Assembly (NCBI RefSeq): GCF_020442045.1
Contig: NZ_JAGRLA010000112.1
Location: 1 to 53,685 of the forward strand
DNA: 53,685 nt
Direction: 5' to 3'
Source of the DNA: Bauldia sp.
GTDB taxonomy: Bacteria > Pseudomonadota > Alphaproteobacteria > Rhizobiales > Kaistiaceae
The notes below the pieces were generated by a model. The model made no database searches, was not told where the DNA came from, and saw nothing but the letters and a program-made list of their open reading frames with translations. Below are positions 34,294-43,983 of this stretch, piece after piece. A program made the translations under genes and the position numbers. How positions within the stretch are numbered: the first letter of the stretch is position 1; every line of letters begins with the position of its first letter.

Positions 34294-35748
34294 TCAGTCG
34301 AGGACGTCGACGACGATCGCGCTGATTTCGGTTCCCGTCCCGTCACCGGGGATGCCCGGCTCGATGACGATCGAATCGCCCTTCGGGTCGGTGCGGAGCG
34401 TCGGCACCCGCCATGTCAGCGAGATCGGCTCGAGCTCCTGTGTCAGGCTGGCAGTCTTCCAGTAGCTGACGGCCAGTCCGCTCTGCAGCGCGAAACGCAG
34501 GTTGGCGGCGCCGTTTTCCCTGGCCGAGCGCGCTACGACGATGACGTTGACCGTGTGGCCGCCGAGCCGGGCCGCGAGGCCCGGACCGACCAGTGCCCGC
34601 GCGCCGGCCGAGGCGGAGGAGGTTGCAACCCGCGCGGTTTCGCCGTCGAAGCGTACGGGATTGCTCGGATCGGTATCGAAGACCGTCGGGTCGCTGCCGT
34701 CGAACAGCACGAAGCGGTGGATGGTGCCATTCGTCAGCGGCGGCAGGCCATTCGCCGAGGGCGGCGCGGCGGCAGGCGTCCCGGGTGCGTTGGCGAGAGC
34801 CGGTCGGTCGGTGCCTGCCGGCATCAGGATATAGGCCGTGACCGCGATCAGCGCGACGGCAAGAACGCCCACCACGCCGATCAGGATTCCGAGCTGGCGC
34901 CGCGAGAATTGTCCGTCCGACGGGCTCCGCCTGTGCGTGACCGCCTTGCGCCGCGGCCGTCCGCGGGGCGGACGCTTCGCCTGCGGGCGCGGCCGGGACT
35001 GTCGCCGGGGCCCGGTCGGCGATGGCCGGCTCTCCGGCGCGGGTGCACGGGACCGCGGCGCCGGGCGCGTCGCCGGCCGCGGTGGCGGCTCGACCAGAAC
35101 CGCTTCCTCCTCGTAGGAATAGGAGTAGCTGGCGATATCCCGGGCCTCGGTCACCGGCACGGGGAGCAGGGAGCGGACGTCCTCCTCTGGCTCGTCCTCC
35201 TCGACCACGCTTCCCGGCGGCGGCTGTTCGGCCGGCGGCTCGGGAAAGTCGTTCGGGTCCGAATTGAGGGCGGCTTCCACCGCCATGCTTCGGATGTCGA
35301 GCGTACTCAGCAGATCGACGAGCGAGCCGCGCTCCTTCGAATTTTGCGGCGGTGGCGGCCGGACCGGTTCCTCGGGATATCCATATCCGTCCGTGCCGTC
35401 ATATGCGTCGGCTTCCGCCGGGCCGGGCCCGAAGGCCGGCGCATAGTCCGCCTCCCGGTCATAGCCGTCGATGATTGGCGGCGGCTCGTCCCGGGGCGGC
35501 TCAACGTCGAGCTCCGGTTCCGGCATGCGTTCGAACACCTCGAGGACATTGCTCTCGATCTGGTCGACGGCCAGGTCGAACTGACCGATGCGGGCATCGA
35601 TCTCGTCCTCGGCAAGCGGCGGATCATATGACCACAGCCGGCGGATCATCGCGGTCCGCGCCTGGGAATAGGTCGCCTCGCGATCGCGGGCGGACCGGAG
35701 GCCGCGATCGATGATCGACTGGGTCAGAACCGAATAGAAATCGTTCAT
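34294..35748 (-). CDS. Large proline-rich single-pass membrane protein, function unknown
   Basis: The 484-residue protein has an N-terminal helical domain of about 75 residues (FYSVLTQSIIDRGLRSARD), a long disordered acidic and Pro-rich region, a strongly basic Pro/Arg stretch (about 230-275), one membrane helix (QLGILIGVVGVLAVALIAV, near residue 290), and a C-terminal globular domain outside the cytoplasm. The layout, an acidic cytoplasmic tail plus a basic juxtamembrane region, suggests a scaffold in the cell envelope. Similar proteins occur in Hyphomicrobiales, by memory, without a function. Confidence 0.7.
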   Translation of the reverse strand: MNDFYSVLTQSIIDRGLRSARDREATYSQARTAMIRRLWSYDPPLAEDEIDARIGQFDLAVDQIESNVLEVFERMPEPELDVEPPRDEPPPIIDGYDREADYAPAFGPGPAEADAYDGTDGYGYPEEPVRPPPPQNSKERGSLVDLLSTLDIRSMAVEAALNSDPNDFPEPPAEQPPPGSVVEEDEPEEDVRSLLPVPVTEARDIASYSYSYEEEAVLVEPPPRPATRPAPRSRAPAPESRPSPTGPRRQSRPRPQAKRPPRGRPRRKAVTHRRSPSDGQFSRRQLGILIGVVGVLAVALIAVTAYILMPAGTDRPALANAPGTPAAAPPSANGLPPLTNGTIHRFVLFDGSDPTVFDTDPSNPVRFDGETARVATSSASAGARALVGPGLAARLGGHTVNVIVVARSARENGAANLRFALQSGLAVSYWKTASLTQELEPISLTWRVPTLRTDPKGDSIVIEPGIPGDGTGTEISAIVVDVLD

Positions 35749-35792
35749 GCGCGGGAGATCTGTCCTTCGGATACGGGCAAACGCCGACCTGC

Positions 35793-36740
35793 CTACGCCT
35801 CGTCGAGCAGTTCCGGACCGTTGAGGATCAACGGATCCGGCTGACGCACGACGTTCGCATCCCTGCCGGGATAGTCAAGAGTCGCAAGAACATGGCGAAT
35901 GATGTTCAACCGCGCGCGGCGCTTGTCATTGGCCCTGACCACCGACCAGGGCGTGGCCGGCCGGTGGGTCGCCGCGAACATTTCGTCCCGGGCGCGGGTG
36001 TAATCATCCCACTTATGCATCGCCGTATAGTCGATCGGCGATAGTTTCCAGACCTTCAACGGATTGTGGCGGCGCTCGAAAAACCGTTTGAACTGCGTAG
36101 CCTGGCCGATGTTCAGCCAGAACTTGAGCAGGATGATCCCCTGGTCGACCAGAAGCTTCTCGAAGCTCGGCACGGCTTCGAGAAAGGACCGGTGCTCTTT
36201 GGTGGTGCAAAAGCCCATGACCGGCTCGACGCCCGCCCGATTGTACCAGGAGCGGTCAAAGAGGACCATCTCGCCATGGGTCGGCAGGTGCGCGACATAG
36301 CGCTGGAAATACCATTGGCCGCGCTCCACCTCGTTCGGCTTGGGCAGCGCGACGACGCGCGCCGAGCGCGGGTTGAGATACTGGCGAAGCGCGAAGATGG
36401 AGCCGCCCTTGCCGGCCGCGTCGCGGCCCTCGAAGAGAAGCACCATGCGAAGGTTCCCGTCGCCGATATGGCGCTGCAGCTTGACCAGCTCGACCTGGAG
36501 CTGCTCGAGCTCCTCCTCGTAGAGCTTGTCCTTGATCGGCTTGTCATAGGGATAACCGTCGGACCCGAGCGCTTCGCGCTCGACCCATTCCGGAAGGACG
36601 GGGTCGTCGAGGTCGAACGATCCGAACTCGGTGTCGATCCGGGCCGCGTCGATGGCCGGTACGATCGATGGGGGCAGCGGGGCCGCTTTCCGGGCCTTCT
36701 TGCTCCCCCTTGCCTTTTCGTTCTTCTTCTTTTCGCCCAT
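35793..36740 (-). CDS. ppk2: Polyphosphate kinase 2
   Basis: The 315-residue protein has the PPK2 core: Walker [15 protein letters not shown], lid-region [13 protein letters not shown], the Walker [19 protein letters not shown], and [15 protein letters not shown]. It transfers phosphate between polyphosphate and nucleotides; the long form of this class usually favours making nucleoside triphosphate from polyphosphate. It is divergent from phoR, 131 bases away, and next to the Pst phosphate module. The basic, low-complexity N-terminus ([19 protein letters not shown]) is not conserved. Confidence 0.95.
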   Translation of the reverse strand: MGEKKKNEKARGSKKARKAAPLPPSIVPAIDAARIDTEFGSFDLDDPVLPEWVEREALGSDGYPYDKPIKDKLYEEELEQLQVELVKLQRHIGDGNLRMVLLFEGRDAAGKGGSIFALRQYLNPRSARVVALPKPNEVERGQWYFQRYVAHLPTHGEMVLFDRSWYNRAGVEPVMGFCTTKEHRSFLEAVPSFEKLLVDQGIILLKFWLNIGQATQFKRFFERRHNPLKVWKLSPIDYTAMHKWDDYTRARDEMFAATHRPATPWSVVRANDKRRARLNIIRHVLATLDYPGRDANVVRQPDPLILNGPELLDEA

Positions 36741-36871
36741 TGGTGCGACTGGTCCCTGATGACGCGTGTTGGCGTCCGCGAAAGCGAGCTTATATCCTGC
36801 ATCGCCAGCCGGTCACCATGAGGGTGATTCTGGCAAACCCAAGGCGATCCTCCCGGAAGCAAGCGGTCTCC

Positions 36872-38200
36872 ATGGTGACGAACGACACCGACGACAAGGA
36901 CAGCCGCATCGGACCGCCGGAATTGCCCGTCTTTCGGCGGATCCACCAGTCTCGTTGGCTTATCGTCGCATTCGCGGCGCTGCTCGTTGTCCTGGCCGCG
37001 GCCGGAACGATCAATGCAACGGCGGCGCTGGTTCTCTTCGCCGCCCTGTTCGTTCTTGTCGCGCTGGTCCGTCACGACGAGGCCGTCGCGCGGCCGGTGG
37101 CTTCGTCGCGGCCCATCGAGCCGGTCTGGCCGGATACCGGGATCAAGCTGTTTGCCGAAGCGTTGCCGGACCCGTGCATGGTCCTCGACCGGCGTGGCGT
37201 CGTCCGTTTCGCCAATCGCCGCGCAACCGAGGCTTTTTCGATCCGGGCGGGCGATCCGCTGACATTCCGGCTGAGGGTTCCGGACCTGCTGGCGGCGTTT
37301 GACCGGGTCGCCAAGGGCGGTCCCGCGGAGGGGGTGGACTTCGTCGAGCGGGTGCCGACCGAGCGCTGGTTCGCGGCGTGGTTTGCGCCGCTCGAGGCGG
37401 GGCACGGGCAGGGGAGCTTCGTCGCGCTGATCCTCGACGATCTGACCGAGCGCAGGCGGAGTGAACGCATCCGTGTCGACTTCGTCGCCAATGCCAGCCA
37501 TGAGCTCCGGACTCCGCTGGCATCGCTCAGCGGTTTCATCGACACCCTGCAGGGGCCCGCGCGCAACGATCCGGCCGCCCGGGAACGCTTCCTGGCCGTC
37601 ATGCAGGAACAGGCGACGCGGATGAGCCGTCTCGTCGACGATCTCCTGTCCCTGTCGCGGATCGAGATGAAACAGCATGTGCGCCCGTCGGACGAGGTCG
37701 ATCTCTGTTCGATCATCCGGCACGTGCGCGATGCGATGGAGCCGTTGTCGAAGGAGCTCGGCGTCGAGATCGTGACCGAGGTCCCGGACGAGCCGGTGCC
37801 GGTTTCCGGCGATCGCGACGAGCTGATTCAGGTCTTTGAGAACTTGACCGAAAACGCCTGTAAATACGGCCAGTCGGGTGGGCGCGTCGAGGTCGAGGTG
37901 AAGCCGGCAACCCCGCCGGACGGACCGGTCGTCTCCGTTCGCGACTATGGTCCCGGCATCCCCGAGGAGCACATTCCGCGGCTCACCGAGCGCTTCTACC
38001 GGATCGACCTCGATGCAAGCCGCAAGCACCGCGGAACCGGGCTTGGGCTGGCCATCGTCAAGCACATCCTGGCGCGTCACCAAGCCCGGATGAGGATCGA
38101 TAGCCGTCCCGGTGACGGTGCCGTCTTCAGCGTCGTCTTTCCACAGGCCGAGACTTTGCCGAAGGTTGACGCGGGGAAAATAGTCATTGAATATCAATGA
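36872..38200 (+). CDS. phoR: Phosphate-regulon sensor histidine kinase PhoR
   Basis: The 442-residue protein has two membrane helices (about residues 30-70), a PAS-like domain (about 90-190), the H box with ANASHELRTPLASL (His210), then N box NLTENACKYG and G boxes DYGPGIPEEH and GTGLGLAIVKHI. It phosphorylates or dephosphorylates PhoB according to phosphate status, with PstSCAB and PhoU signalling to it. It stands right upstream of pstS. ATG 36872 is preferred; ATG 36818 is a possible earlier start. Confidence 0.93.
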   Translation: MVTNDTDDKDSRIGPPELPVFRRIHQSRWLIVAFAALLVVLAAAGTINATAALVLFAALFVLVALVRHDEAVARPVASSRPIEPVWPDTGIKLFAEALPDPCMVLDRRGVVRFANRRATEAFSIRAGDPLTFRLRVPDLLAAFDRVAKGGPAEGVDFVERVPTERWFAAWFAPLEAGHGQGSFVALILDDLTERRRSERIRVDFVANASHELRTPLASLSGFIDTLQGPARNDPAARERFLAVMQEQATRMSRLVDDLLSLSRIEMKQHVRPSDEVDLCSIIRHVRDAMEPLSKELGVEIVTEVPDEPVPVSGDRDELIQVFENLTENACKYGQSGGRVEVEVKPATPPDGPVVSVRDYGPGIPEEHIPRLTERFYRIDLDASRKHRGTGLGLAIVKHILARHQARMRIDSRPGDGAVFSVVFPQAETLPKVDAGKIVIEYQ

Positions 38201-38206
38201 TTTGGC

Positions 38207-38246
38207 TTGTCGTAAAACTGTTAAATAACTGTCATAGAAACATTAT
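38207..38246 (+). promoter_or_regulatory. Pho box and -10 element of the pst promoter
   Basis: Three 7-base direct repeats recur every 11 bases: TTGTCGT (38207-38213), CTGTTAA (38218-38224) and CTGTCAT (38229-38235). The last two are separated by ATAA and fit the PhoB-binding consensus CTGTCAT-N4-CTGTCAT. A -10-like CATTAT (38241-38246) follows, where PhoB would replace a -35 element. The pstS start is 86 bases further. Confidence 0.85.
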
Positions 38247-38331
38247 CCGTCGTCTCTAGGGTCCGGTTTCGCATCACGGGCGCCCAATCGAGCTCCCGAA
38301 CCGAAACGTCCCATAATCAGGGAGACATCAG

Positions 38332-39363
38332 GTGAAAACCAAGCTTGTTACCGGTCTCGCGGCGGTTGCGTTCGCGACAACGGCATTCTCGGGCGCGGCT
38401 GTCGCGCGCGATCAGATCCAGATCAAAGGCTCCTCCACGGTGCTGCCTTACGCGCAGATCGTCGCCGAGGCATTCGGCGAGAACTTCGATTTTCCGACTC
38501 CGGTGGTCGAGGGCGGCGGCTCGGGTGCCGGCCGCAAGGCCCTGTGCGAAGGCGTCGGCGAGAACACCATCGACATCGCCGACTCCTCCAGCCGGATCAA
38601 GCAGTCCGACATCGATAACTGCATGGCCAACGGCATCGACAAGATCATGGAAGTCCGCATCGGCTATGACGGCATCGTCTTCGCCTCGGACATCAACGGC
38701 CCGTCCTTCGCCTTCACCCCGGCCGACTGGTACAACGCCATCGCCGCCAAGGTGGTCAAGGACGGCAAGCTTGTCGATAACCCGAACAAGAGCTGGCATG
38801 ACGTCAATCCCGACCTGCCCGACCAGGCGATCCTGGCGTTCATTCCGGGAACCAAGCACGGCACCCGCGAAGTGTTCGACGTCAAGGTCATCGAAGCCGG
38901 CTGTGCGGACTCGGGCGCCGAGGAGGCCCTCAAGGCGGCCGGCATGGAAGAAGGCGGCTGCCTGAAGCTGCGTACCGATGGTGTTTCGGTCGATATCGAT
39001 GGCGACTACACCGAGACGCTGTCGCGCCTCGACGCCAACAAGGACGCCATCGGCGTCTTCGGCCTGTCATTCTACGAGAACAACACCGACAAGTTGCAGG
39101 TCGCGACCATGTCGGGAATCACCCCCTCGACCGAGAGCATCGCCTCCGGCGAATATCCGGTGTCGCGGCCGCTGTTCTTCTACGTCAAGATGGCGCATCT
39201 CGGCGTGATCCCCGGCCTGCGTGAATACATCAACTTCTTCGTTTCCGACGACATGGCCGGTCCCGACGGCCCGCTGGCCGCCTATGGCCTGGTTTCGGAT
39301 CCGAAGCTTGCCGACACCCAGAAAATGGTGGAGGACGAGGTCCCGATGGGACCGCTTATGTAG
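38332..39363 (+). CDS. pstS: Phosphate ABC transporter, periplasmic binding protein
   Basis: The 343-residue protein has a signal peptide (residues 1-25, ending AAVA-RD) and the PstS signature IKGSSTVLPYAQ, VVEGGGSGAGRKALCEG and a phosphate-contacting segment GTKHGTREVF. It binds phosphate in the periplasm. It begins at GTG 38332 behind AGGGAG and follows the Pho box. The stop is followed by a hairpin before pstC. Confidence 0.97.
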   Translation: MKTKLVTGLAAVAFATTAFSGAAVARDQIQIKGSSTVLPYAQIVAEAFGENFDFPTPVVEGGGSGAGRKALCEGVGENTIDIADSSSRIKQSDIDNCMANGIDKIMEVRIGYDGIVFASDINGPSFAFTPADWYNAIAAKVVKDGKLVDNPNKSWHDVNPDLPDQAILAFIPGTKHGTREVFDVKVIEAGCADSGAEEALKAAGMEEGGCLKLRTDGVSVDIDGDYTETLSRLDANKDAIGVFGLSFYENNTDKLQVATMSGITPSTESIASGEYPVSRPLFFYVKMAHLGVIPGLREYINFFVSDDMAGPDGPLAAYGLVSDPKLADTQKMVEDEVPMGPLM

Positions 39364-39378
39364 CCTTTAGACGACTCG

Positions 39379-39406
39379 GCTGGCGGCGCCCTCGGGGGCC
39401 GCCAGC
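39379..39406 (+). promoter_or_regulatory. Hairpin between pstS and pstC
   Basis: GCTGGCGGC (39379-39387) pairs with GCCGCCAGC (39398-39406), with further CCC/GGG pairing inside, and lies 15 bases after the pstS stop. No U-tract follows. Such hairpins after binding-protein genes usually protect the upstream mRNA and so give more binding protein than permease. Confidence 0.6.
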
Positions 39407-39433
39407 GCGTTCCCAAACAGCTCGGGTACCTCG

Positions 39434-40894
39434 ATGAACGTAGGTCTGCTTATCCTGATCGTGCTGGTGATCGCGGCGGCCGGTTACGTTCTGGGTCGCC
39501 GGCGTTCCCTGGCGACTGCGGATGGCAACATCCGCGGCATGCACTCGCTGCCGGGCTATCATGGACAGTCGGTCTTCCTTTTCGCTTCGGTTCCGGCCTT
39601 CCTGGTGATGATCGTCTGGCTGCTGGTCCAGCCGCTCGTGATCGAGAACCAGGTGTCGGCGCTGATCCAGCCTTCGGATATCCCCGAGGGCAGCTCCCTC
39701 AGCCTGGTCATGGCCGATGTGCGCCGCATTGCCGATGGGCTGGACCTTGCGGTCGCGCGAGGCGCGCTGACCGAGGACCAGATCGCGACCATGCGCGCGG
39801 ACCTCACCAACCTGCGCGGACGGCTTGCCGATGTCGGCGTGGCGATCGCCGCCGACGTCAAGCAGAGTGTCTTCGTCGCCGCCCAGGAATACCGCGCGCT
39901 GAACAAGATCGGCCTGATGGTGATGAGCGGGCTGGTGATCGCGGTCGCCGTGGCCGGGGCGGCGTATTCCTATTCCAGGATCACGCCCCGCTACCGGGCG
40001 CGAAACGTCGCTGAGGCCGCGATCAAGGCGCTCCTGATCCTGTCCTCGACGGTCGCCATTCTGACCACGCTTGGCATCATCCTGTCGCTGGTGTTCGAGA
40101 CGGCACACTTCTTCAATCTCTATCCGGCGCGGGATTTCTTCTTCAACCTGACCTGGAATCCGCAGTTCCGCGGCGGTTCCGATCTGGGCATCATCCCGCT
40201 TCTGTGGGGCACGCTCTATGTATCCTTCGTCGCCTTGGCGGTCGCGGTTCCGGTCGGCCTCCTGGCGGCGATCTACCTTGCCGAATACGCCTCGCCGACC
40301 GTTCGCGGCATCGCCAAGCCGGCCATCGAAATCCTCGCTGGTATCCCGACCATCGTCTACGGTCTCTTCGCGCTGATCACGGTCGGTCCCTTGCTGCGCG
40401 ACTACTTCGCCCAGCCGCTCGGCCTCGGCTCGTCCTCCTCCTCGGTGTTGACCGCCGGCCTGGTGATGGGGATCATGCTGATCCCCTTCGTCTCCTCGCT
40501 GTCCGACGATGTCATCAACGCGGTGCCTCAGGCCATGCGTGACGGCTCCTATGGGTTGGGCGCGACGCAGTCTGAAACGGTGAAGAAGGTGATTCTGCCC
40601 GCGGCGCTGCCCGGCATCGTTGGCGCCATCCTGCTTGCCGCCAGCCGCGCCATCGGCGAGACGATGATCGTCGTCATGGGCGCGGGGGCCGCGGCGAAGC
40701 TCAGCCTGAACCCGCTCGAGGCGATGACGACGATAACGGTCAAGATCGTCAGCCAGCTGACGGGCGACACCGAATTCGCCTCGCCCGAGACGCTGGTCGC
40801 CTTTGCGCTGGGGCTGTCGCTCTTCGTCGTCACGCTCCTGCTGAACATCGTCGCGCTTCAGGTCGTGCGCAGATACAGGGAGCAGTACGAGTGA
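39434..40894 (+). CDS. pstC: Phosphate ABC transporter permease PstC
   Basis: The 486-residue protein has a long N-terminal extension typical of alphaproteobacterial PstC, with extra membrane helices and a predicted extracytoplasmic helical segment (about residues 80-150). The permease domain from about residue 250 carries the EAA-like loop VPQAMRDGSYGLGATQSETVKKVILPAALPGI. It forms the channel with PstA. pstA begins at GTG 40891, overlapping the stop by four bases. Confidence 0.95.
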   Translation: MNVGLLILIVLVIAAAGYVLGRRRSLATADGNIRGMHSLPGYHGQSVFLFASVPAFLVMIVWLLVQPLVIENQVSALIQPSDIPEGSSLSLVMADVRRIADGLDLAVARGALTEDQIATMRADLTNLRGRLADVGVAIAADVKQSVFVAAQEYRALNKIGLMVMSGLVIAVAVAGAAYSYSRITPRYRARNVAEAAIKALLILSSTVAILTTLGIILSLVFETAHFFNLYPARDFFFNLTWNPQFRGGSDLGIIPLLWGTLYVSFVALAVAVPVGLLAAIYLAEYASPTVRGIAKPAIEILAGIPTIVYGLFALITVGPLLRDYFAQPLGLGSSSSSVLTAGLVMGIMLIPFVSSLSDDVINAVPQAMRDGSYGLGATQSETVKKVILPAALPGIVGAILLAASRAIGETMIVVMGAGAAAKLSLNPLEAMTTITVKIVSQLTGDTEFASPETLVAFALGLSLFVVTLLLNIVALQVVRRYREQYE

Positions 40895-42231
40895 GCGTTG
40901 ACAACACCGTTGCAGAGGCCGGACGCCCGCGGCTGATTCGGGCGGATCGCACGCGCCGCCGCAACGCCGCCGAAACGAGGTTCCGCATCTACGGCGTCGT
41001 CGCCATCGTGATCTCGTTGGCGGCGCTGGTGTTCCTAGTCCTCTCGATCCTGTCGAACGGACTTGGCGCGTTCAGCCAGACATTCATCGCCTTCGACGTG
41101 TATCTCGACCCCGCCGTCATCGACAAGAACGGCAACCGCAATCCGGAAGAGATGAAGAAGGTCACCACGATCGGCTACGGCAACCTGCTGAAGAAGGCGC
41201 TTGCCGCCGACCTCGAGGCCAGGGGCGTGTCGACCGAGGGAATTCCGCCAAAGGAGGTGGACGGGCTGCTGTCCAAGGACGCCCCCGCGCAGCTCAGGGA
41301 CAAGGTCCTTGCCGACCCCGGCCTCGTCGGCCAGACGATCCGTTTCGAGACCTACGCGAATGGCCGTATCGATGGATATTTCAAGGGCCGGGTGACGATG
41401 GAGAGCGCCAGGCTCGACAGCAATGTCAGCCCCGAGCAGCTTGAGCTCGCAGACCGCATGCGCGCGGCCGGTATCGTCAGCGTCCGCTTCAACTGGGGCT
41501 TTCTGTTCGGCCCCGACGCATCGGAGCTGCGGCCCGAAGCCGCCGGGCTTGGCATCGCCATCATCGGTTCGGCCTATATGATGATGATCGTCCTGGTGCT
41601 GGCGCTGCCGATCGGCGTCGCCGCCTCCATCTATCTGGAGGAATTCGCCAGGCAGAACGCCTTCACCGACGTGATCGAGGTCAATATCGCCAATCTTGCG
41701 GCGGTGCCCTCGATCGTCTTCGGTATCCTGGGTCTGGCGCTCTTCATCAACTTCCTGGGCCTGCCGCAATCGGCGCCCATCGTCGGCGGATTGGTGCTGA
41801 CCCTGATGACGCTGCCGACGATCATCATCGCCACCCGCGCCAGCCTCAAGGCGGTGCCGCCCTCGATCCGTGAGGCCGCGCTGGGAGTTGGCGCATCAAA
41901 GATGCAGACGGTTTTCCATCACGTCCTGCCGCTGGCCATGCCCGGCATTCTCACGGGCACCATCATCGGTCTCGCCCAGGCCCTTGGCGAGACCGCTCCG
42001 TTGCTTCTGATCGGCATGGTCGCGTTCGTGCGCGACTTCCCCGGTCCGCCGCCGGAGGGCTTCTTCGACCCCGCCGCCGCGCTGCCGGTACAGGTCTACA
42101 ACTGGACGCAGCGCGCCGACCCGGCCTTTGTCGAGCGCGCCTCGGGGGCAATCATCGTGCTGTTGGTGTTCCTGTTGTCCATGAACATCATCGCCATCAT
42201 CCTGCGCCGTCGGTTCGAACGCCGCTGGTAG
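40891..42231 (+). CDS. pstA: Phosphate ABC transporter permease PstA (DUF3333 N-terminus)
   Basis: The 446-residue protein is much longer than E. coli PstA because of an N-terminal DUF3333-type region: a membrane helix at about 30-55, then an extracytoplasmic domain of about 140 residues (VYLDPAVIDKNGNRNPEEMK onward). The C-terminal permease domain has VPPSIREAALGVGASKMQTVFHHVLPLAMPGI as the ATPase-contacting loop. It begins at GTG and overlaps pstC, so the two are translationally coupled. Confidence 0.95.
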   Translation: MSVDNTVAEAGRPRLIRADRTRRRNAAETRFRIYGVVAIVISLAALVFLVLSILSNGLGAFSQTFIAFDVYLDPAVIDKNGNRNPEEMKKVTTIGYGNLLKKALAADLEARGVSTEGIPPKEVDGLLSKDAPAQLRDKVLADPGLVGQTIRFETYANGRIDGYFKGRVTMESARLDSNVSPEQLELADRMRAAGIVSVRFNWGFLFGPDASELRPEAAGLGIAIIGSAYMMMIVLVLALPIGVAASIYLEEFARQNAFTDVIEVNIANLAAVPSIVFGILGLALFINFLGLPQSAPIVGGLVLTLMTLPTIIIATRASLKAVPPSIREAALGVGASKMQTVFHHVLPLAMPGILTGTIIGLAQALGETAPLLLIGMVAFVRDFPGPPPEGFFDPAAALPVQVYNWTQRADPAFVERASGAIIVLLVFLLSMNIIAIILRRRFERRW

Positions 42232-42306
42232 ACGAGTGGCCGAGCCATCCCCTGCGCCATCGGCGGGAGCGGGAGGGTGGCAAATGACGGGCAACTGGAG
42301 ACGACA

Positions 42307-43170
42307 ATGAACGACGCATCGAAGTTACAGGTCACCTTGCCGATAACGCCGGATACCTCGGCGGCGGTCGCTTCGAGTGCAATGGTGCGAGAGGGTGAGG
42401 CAGCCGCCGGTCCCGATATCAAGGTCGCCGCCAGAAACGTCGACGTCTTCTATGGCGACAAGCAGGCCATCAAGGACGTGTCGGTCGACATCCCCGAACG
42501 CTCGGTGACCGCATTCATCGGCCCGTCGGGTTGCGGCAAGTCGACGTTCCTTCGTTGCATCAACCGCATGAACGACACCATCGACGGCTGTCGGGTGACC
42601 GGGGAGATCACCCTTGACGGCCTGGACATCCACGATCCGTCGCTCGACGTGGTCGAGCTGCGGGCCCGCGTCGGCATGGTGTTCCAGAAGCCGAACCCCT
42701 TTCCCAAGTCGATCTACGAGAACGTCGCCTACGGGCCGAGGATCCACGGGCTGGCGCGCGGCCGGCCCGAGCTCGACGAGATCGTGGAATCCAGCCTCAG
42801 GAAGGCCGGCCTCTTCGAGGAGGTGAAGGACCGCCTGGACGGACCGGGCACGGGTCTGTCCGGCGGCCAGCAGCAGCGCCTGTGCATCGCCCGCGCCATC
42901 GCCGTTTCGCCGGAAGTGATCCTGATGGACGAGCCATGCTCGGCCCTTGACCCGATCGCCACGGCGAAGGTCGAGGAGCTCATCGACGAATTGAAGGCGA
43001 ACTACGCCATCATCATCGTCACCCATTCGATGCAGCAGGCGGCCCGCGTTTCCCAACAAACGGCGTTCTTTCACCTTGGCGTGCTGGCCGAGATAGGCAG
43101 CACCCAGGAAATATTCACGAATCCCAAAGACAAGCGCACCCAGGATTACATCACCGGCCGCTTCGGCTGA
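42307..43170 (+). CDS. pstB: Phosphate ABC transporter ATP-binding protein
   Basis: The 287-residue protein has Walker [11 protein letters not shown] loop [19 protein letters not shown] (characteristic of PstB), signature [16 protein letters not shown], Walker [14 protein letters not shown] and the switch His in [10 protein letters not shown]. It drives phosphate import. The ATG at 42307 leaves a 36-residue N-terminal extension before the ATPase domain, common in alphaproteobacteria. Confidence 0.97.
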   Translation: MNDASKLQVTLPITPDTSAAVASSAMVREGEAAAGPDIKVAARNVDVFYGDKQAIKDVSVDIPERSVTAFIGPSGCGKSTFLRCINRMNDTIDGCRVTGEITLDGLDIHDPSLDVVELRARVGMVFQKPNPFPKSIYENVAYGPRIHGLARGRPELDEIVESSLRKAGLFEEVKDRLDGPGTGLSGGQQQRLCIARAIAVSPEVILMDEPCSALDPIATAKVEELIDELKANYAIIIVTHSMQQAARVSQQTAFFHLGVLAEIGSTQEIFTNPKDKRTQDYITGRFG

Positions 43171-43184
43171 GCAACGGAACGATC

Positions 43185-43913
43185 ATGGCCAACCAAGAGC
43201 ACATCGTCACTTCCTTCGACGACGAACTGAATTCTCTCGCGCAGAAGATCGCCGAAATGGGCGGCATGGCGGAGCAGCAGGTCGGCGACTCGGTGGCGGC
43301 CCTGTCCCGCCGCGACGAGGCGCTCGCCCAGCGGGTCATCAGCATCGACCAGCGCATGGACGAGCTCCAGCGCCAGATCGAGGACGAAGCGACGCGGATG
43401 ATCGCGCGGCGCCAGCCGATGGCCCAGGATCTGCGCGAAATCGTTGCCGCGATCCACATCGCCAATGATCTCGAGCGGGTCGGGGATATGGCCAAGAACA
43501 CGGCCAAGCGGGTTTTCGCGATCGAAGGGAATTTCGCCGCGCAGCGTCTGGTCAGCGGTGTCGAGCATATCGCCGAGATGAGCCTTGCCCAGCTCAAGCA
43601 GGTTCTCGACGCCTATACCGCGCGTGACCTCGATGGCGCGCTGGCGGTCTGGCAGCGGGACGACGAGATCGACGCGATGTATACCTCGCTGTTCCGCGAG
43701 CTGCTCACCTACATGATGGAGGACCCGCGGAACATCACCTTCTGCACGCACCTTCTCTTCTGCGCCAAGAATATCGAGCGGATCGGCGACCACGCGACCA
43801 ACATCGCGGAGACGATCCATTATCTCGTCACCGGCGTGCCGCTGACCGAGGAAAGGCCGAAGAAAGACACCAGCAGTGTCACGACGGTCGAATACACGGA
43901 GTCCGACGACTGA
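43185..43913 (+). CDS. phoU: Phosphate signalling protein PhoU
   Basis: The 242-residue all-helical protein has two repeats of the PhoU three-helix unit with the metal-binding-type motifs EIVAAIHIANDLERVGDMAK and FCAKNIERIGDHATNIAE. It links the Pst transporter to PhoR and limits phosphate uptake. It starts 14 bases after pstB, in the same operon. Confidence 0.97.
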   Translation: MANQEHIVTSFDDELNSLAQKIAEMGGMAEQQVGDSVAALSRRDEALAQRVISIDQRMDELQRQIEDEATRMIARRQPMAQDLREIVAAIHIANDLERVGDMAKNTAKRVFAIEGNFAAQRLVSGVEHIAEMSLAQLKQVLDAYTARDLDGALAVWQRDDEIDAMYTSLFRELLTYMMEDPRNITFCTHLLFCAKNIERIGDHATNIAETIHYLVTGVPLTEERPKKDTSSVTTVEYTESDD

Positions 43914-43983
43914 CGCATGACGCGCCGTCCGGATCCGATGAATCAGCTATGATGACGCCGACCGCGCCTCGAGGAGGGTGCCG

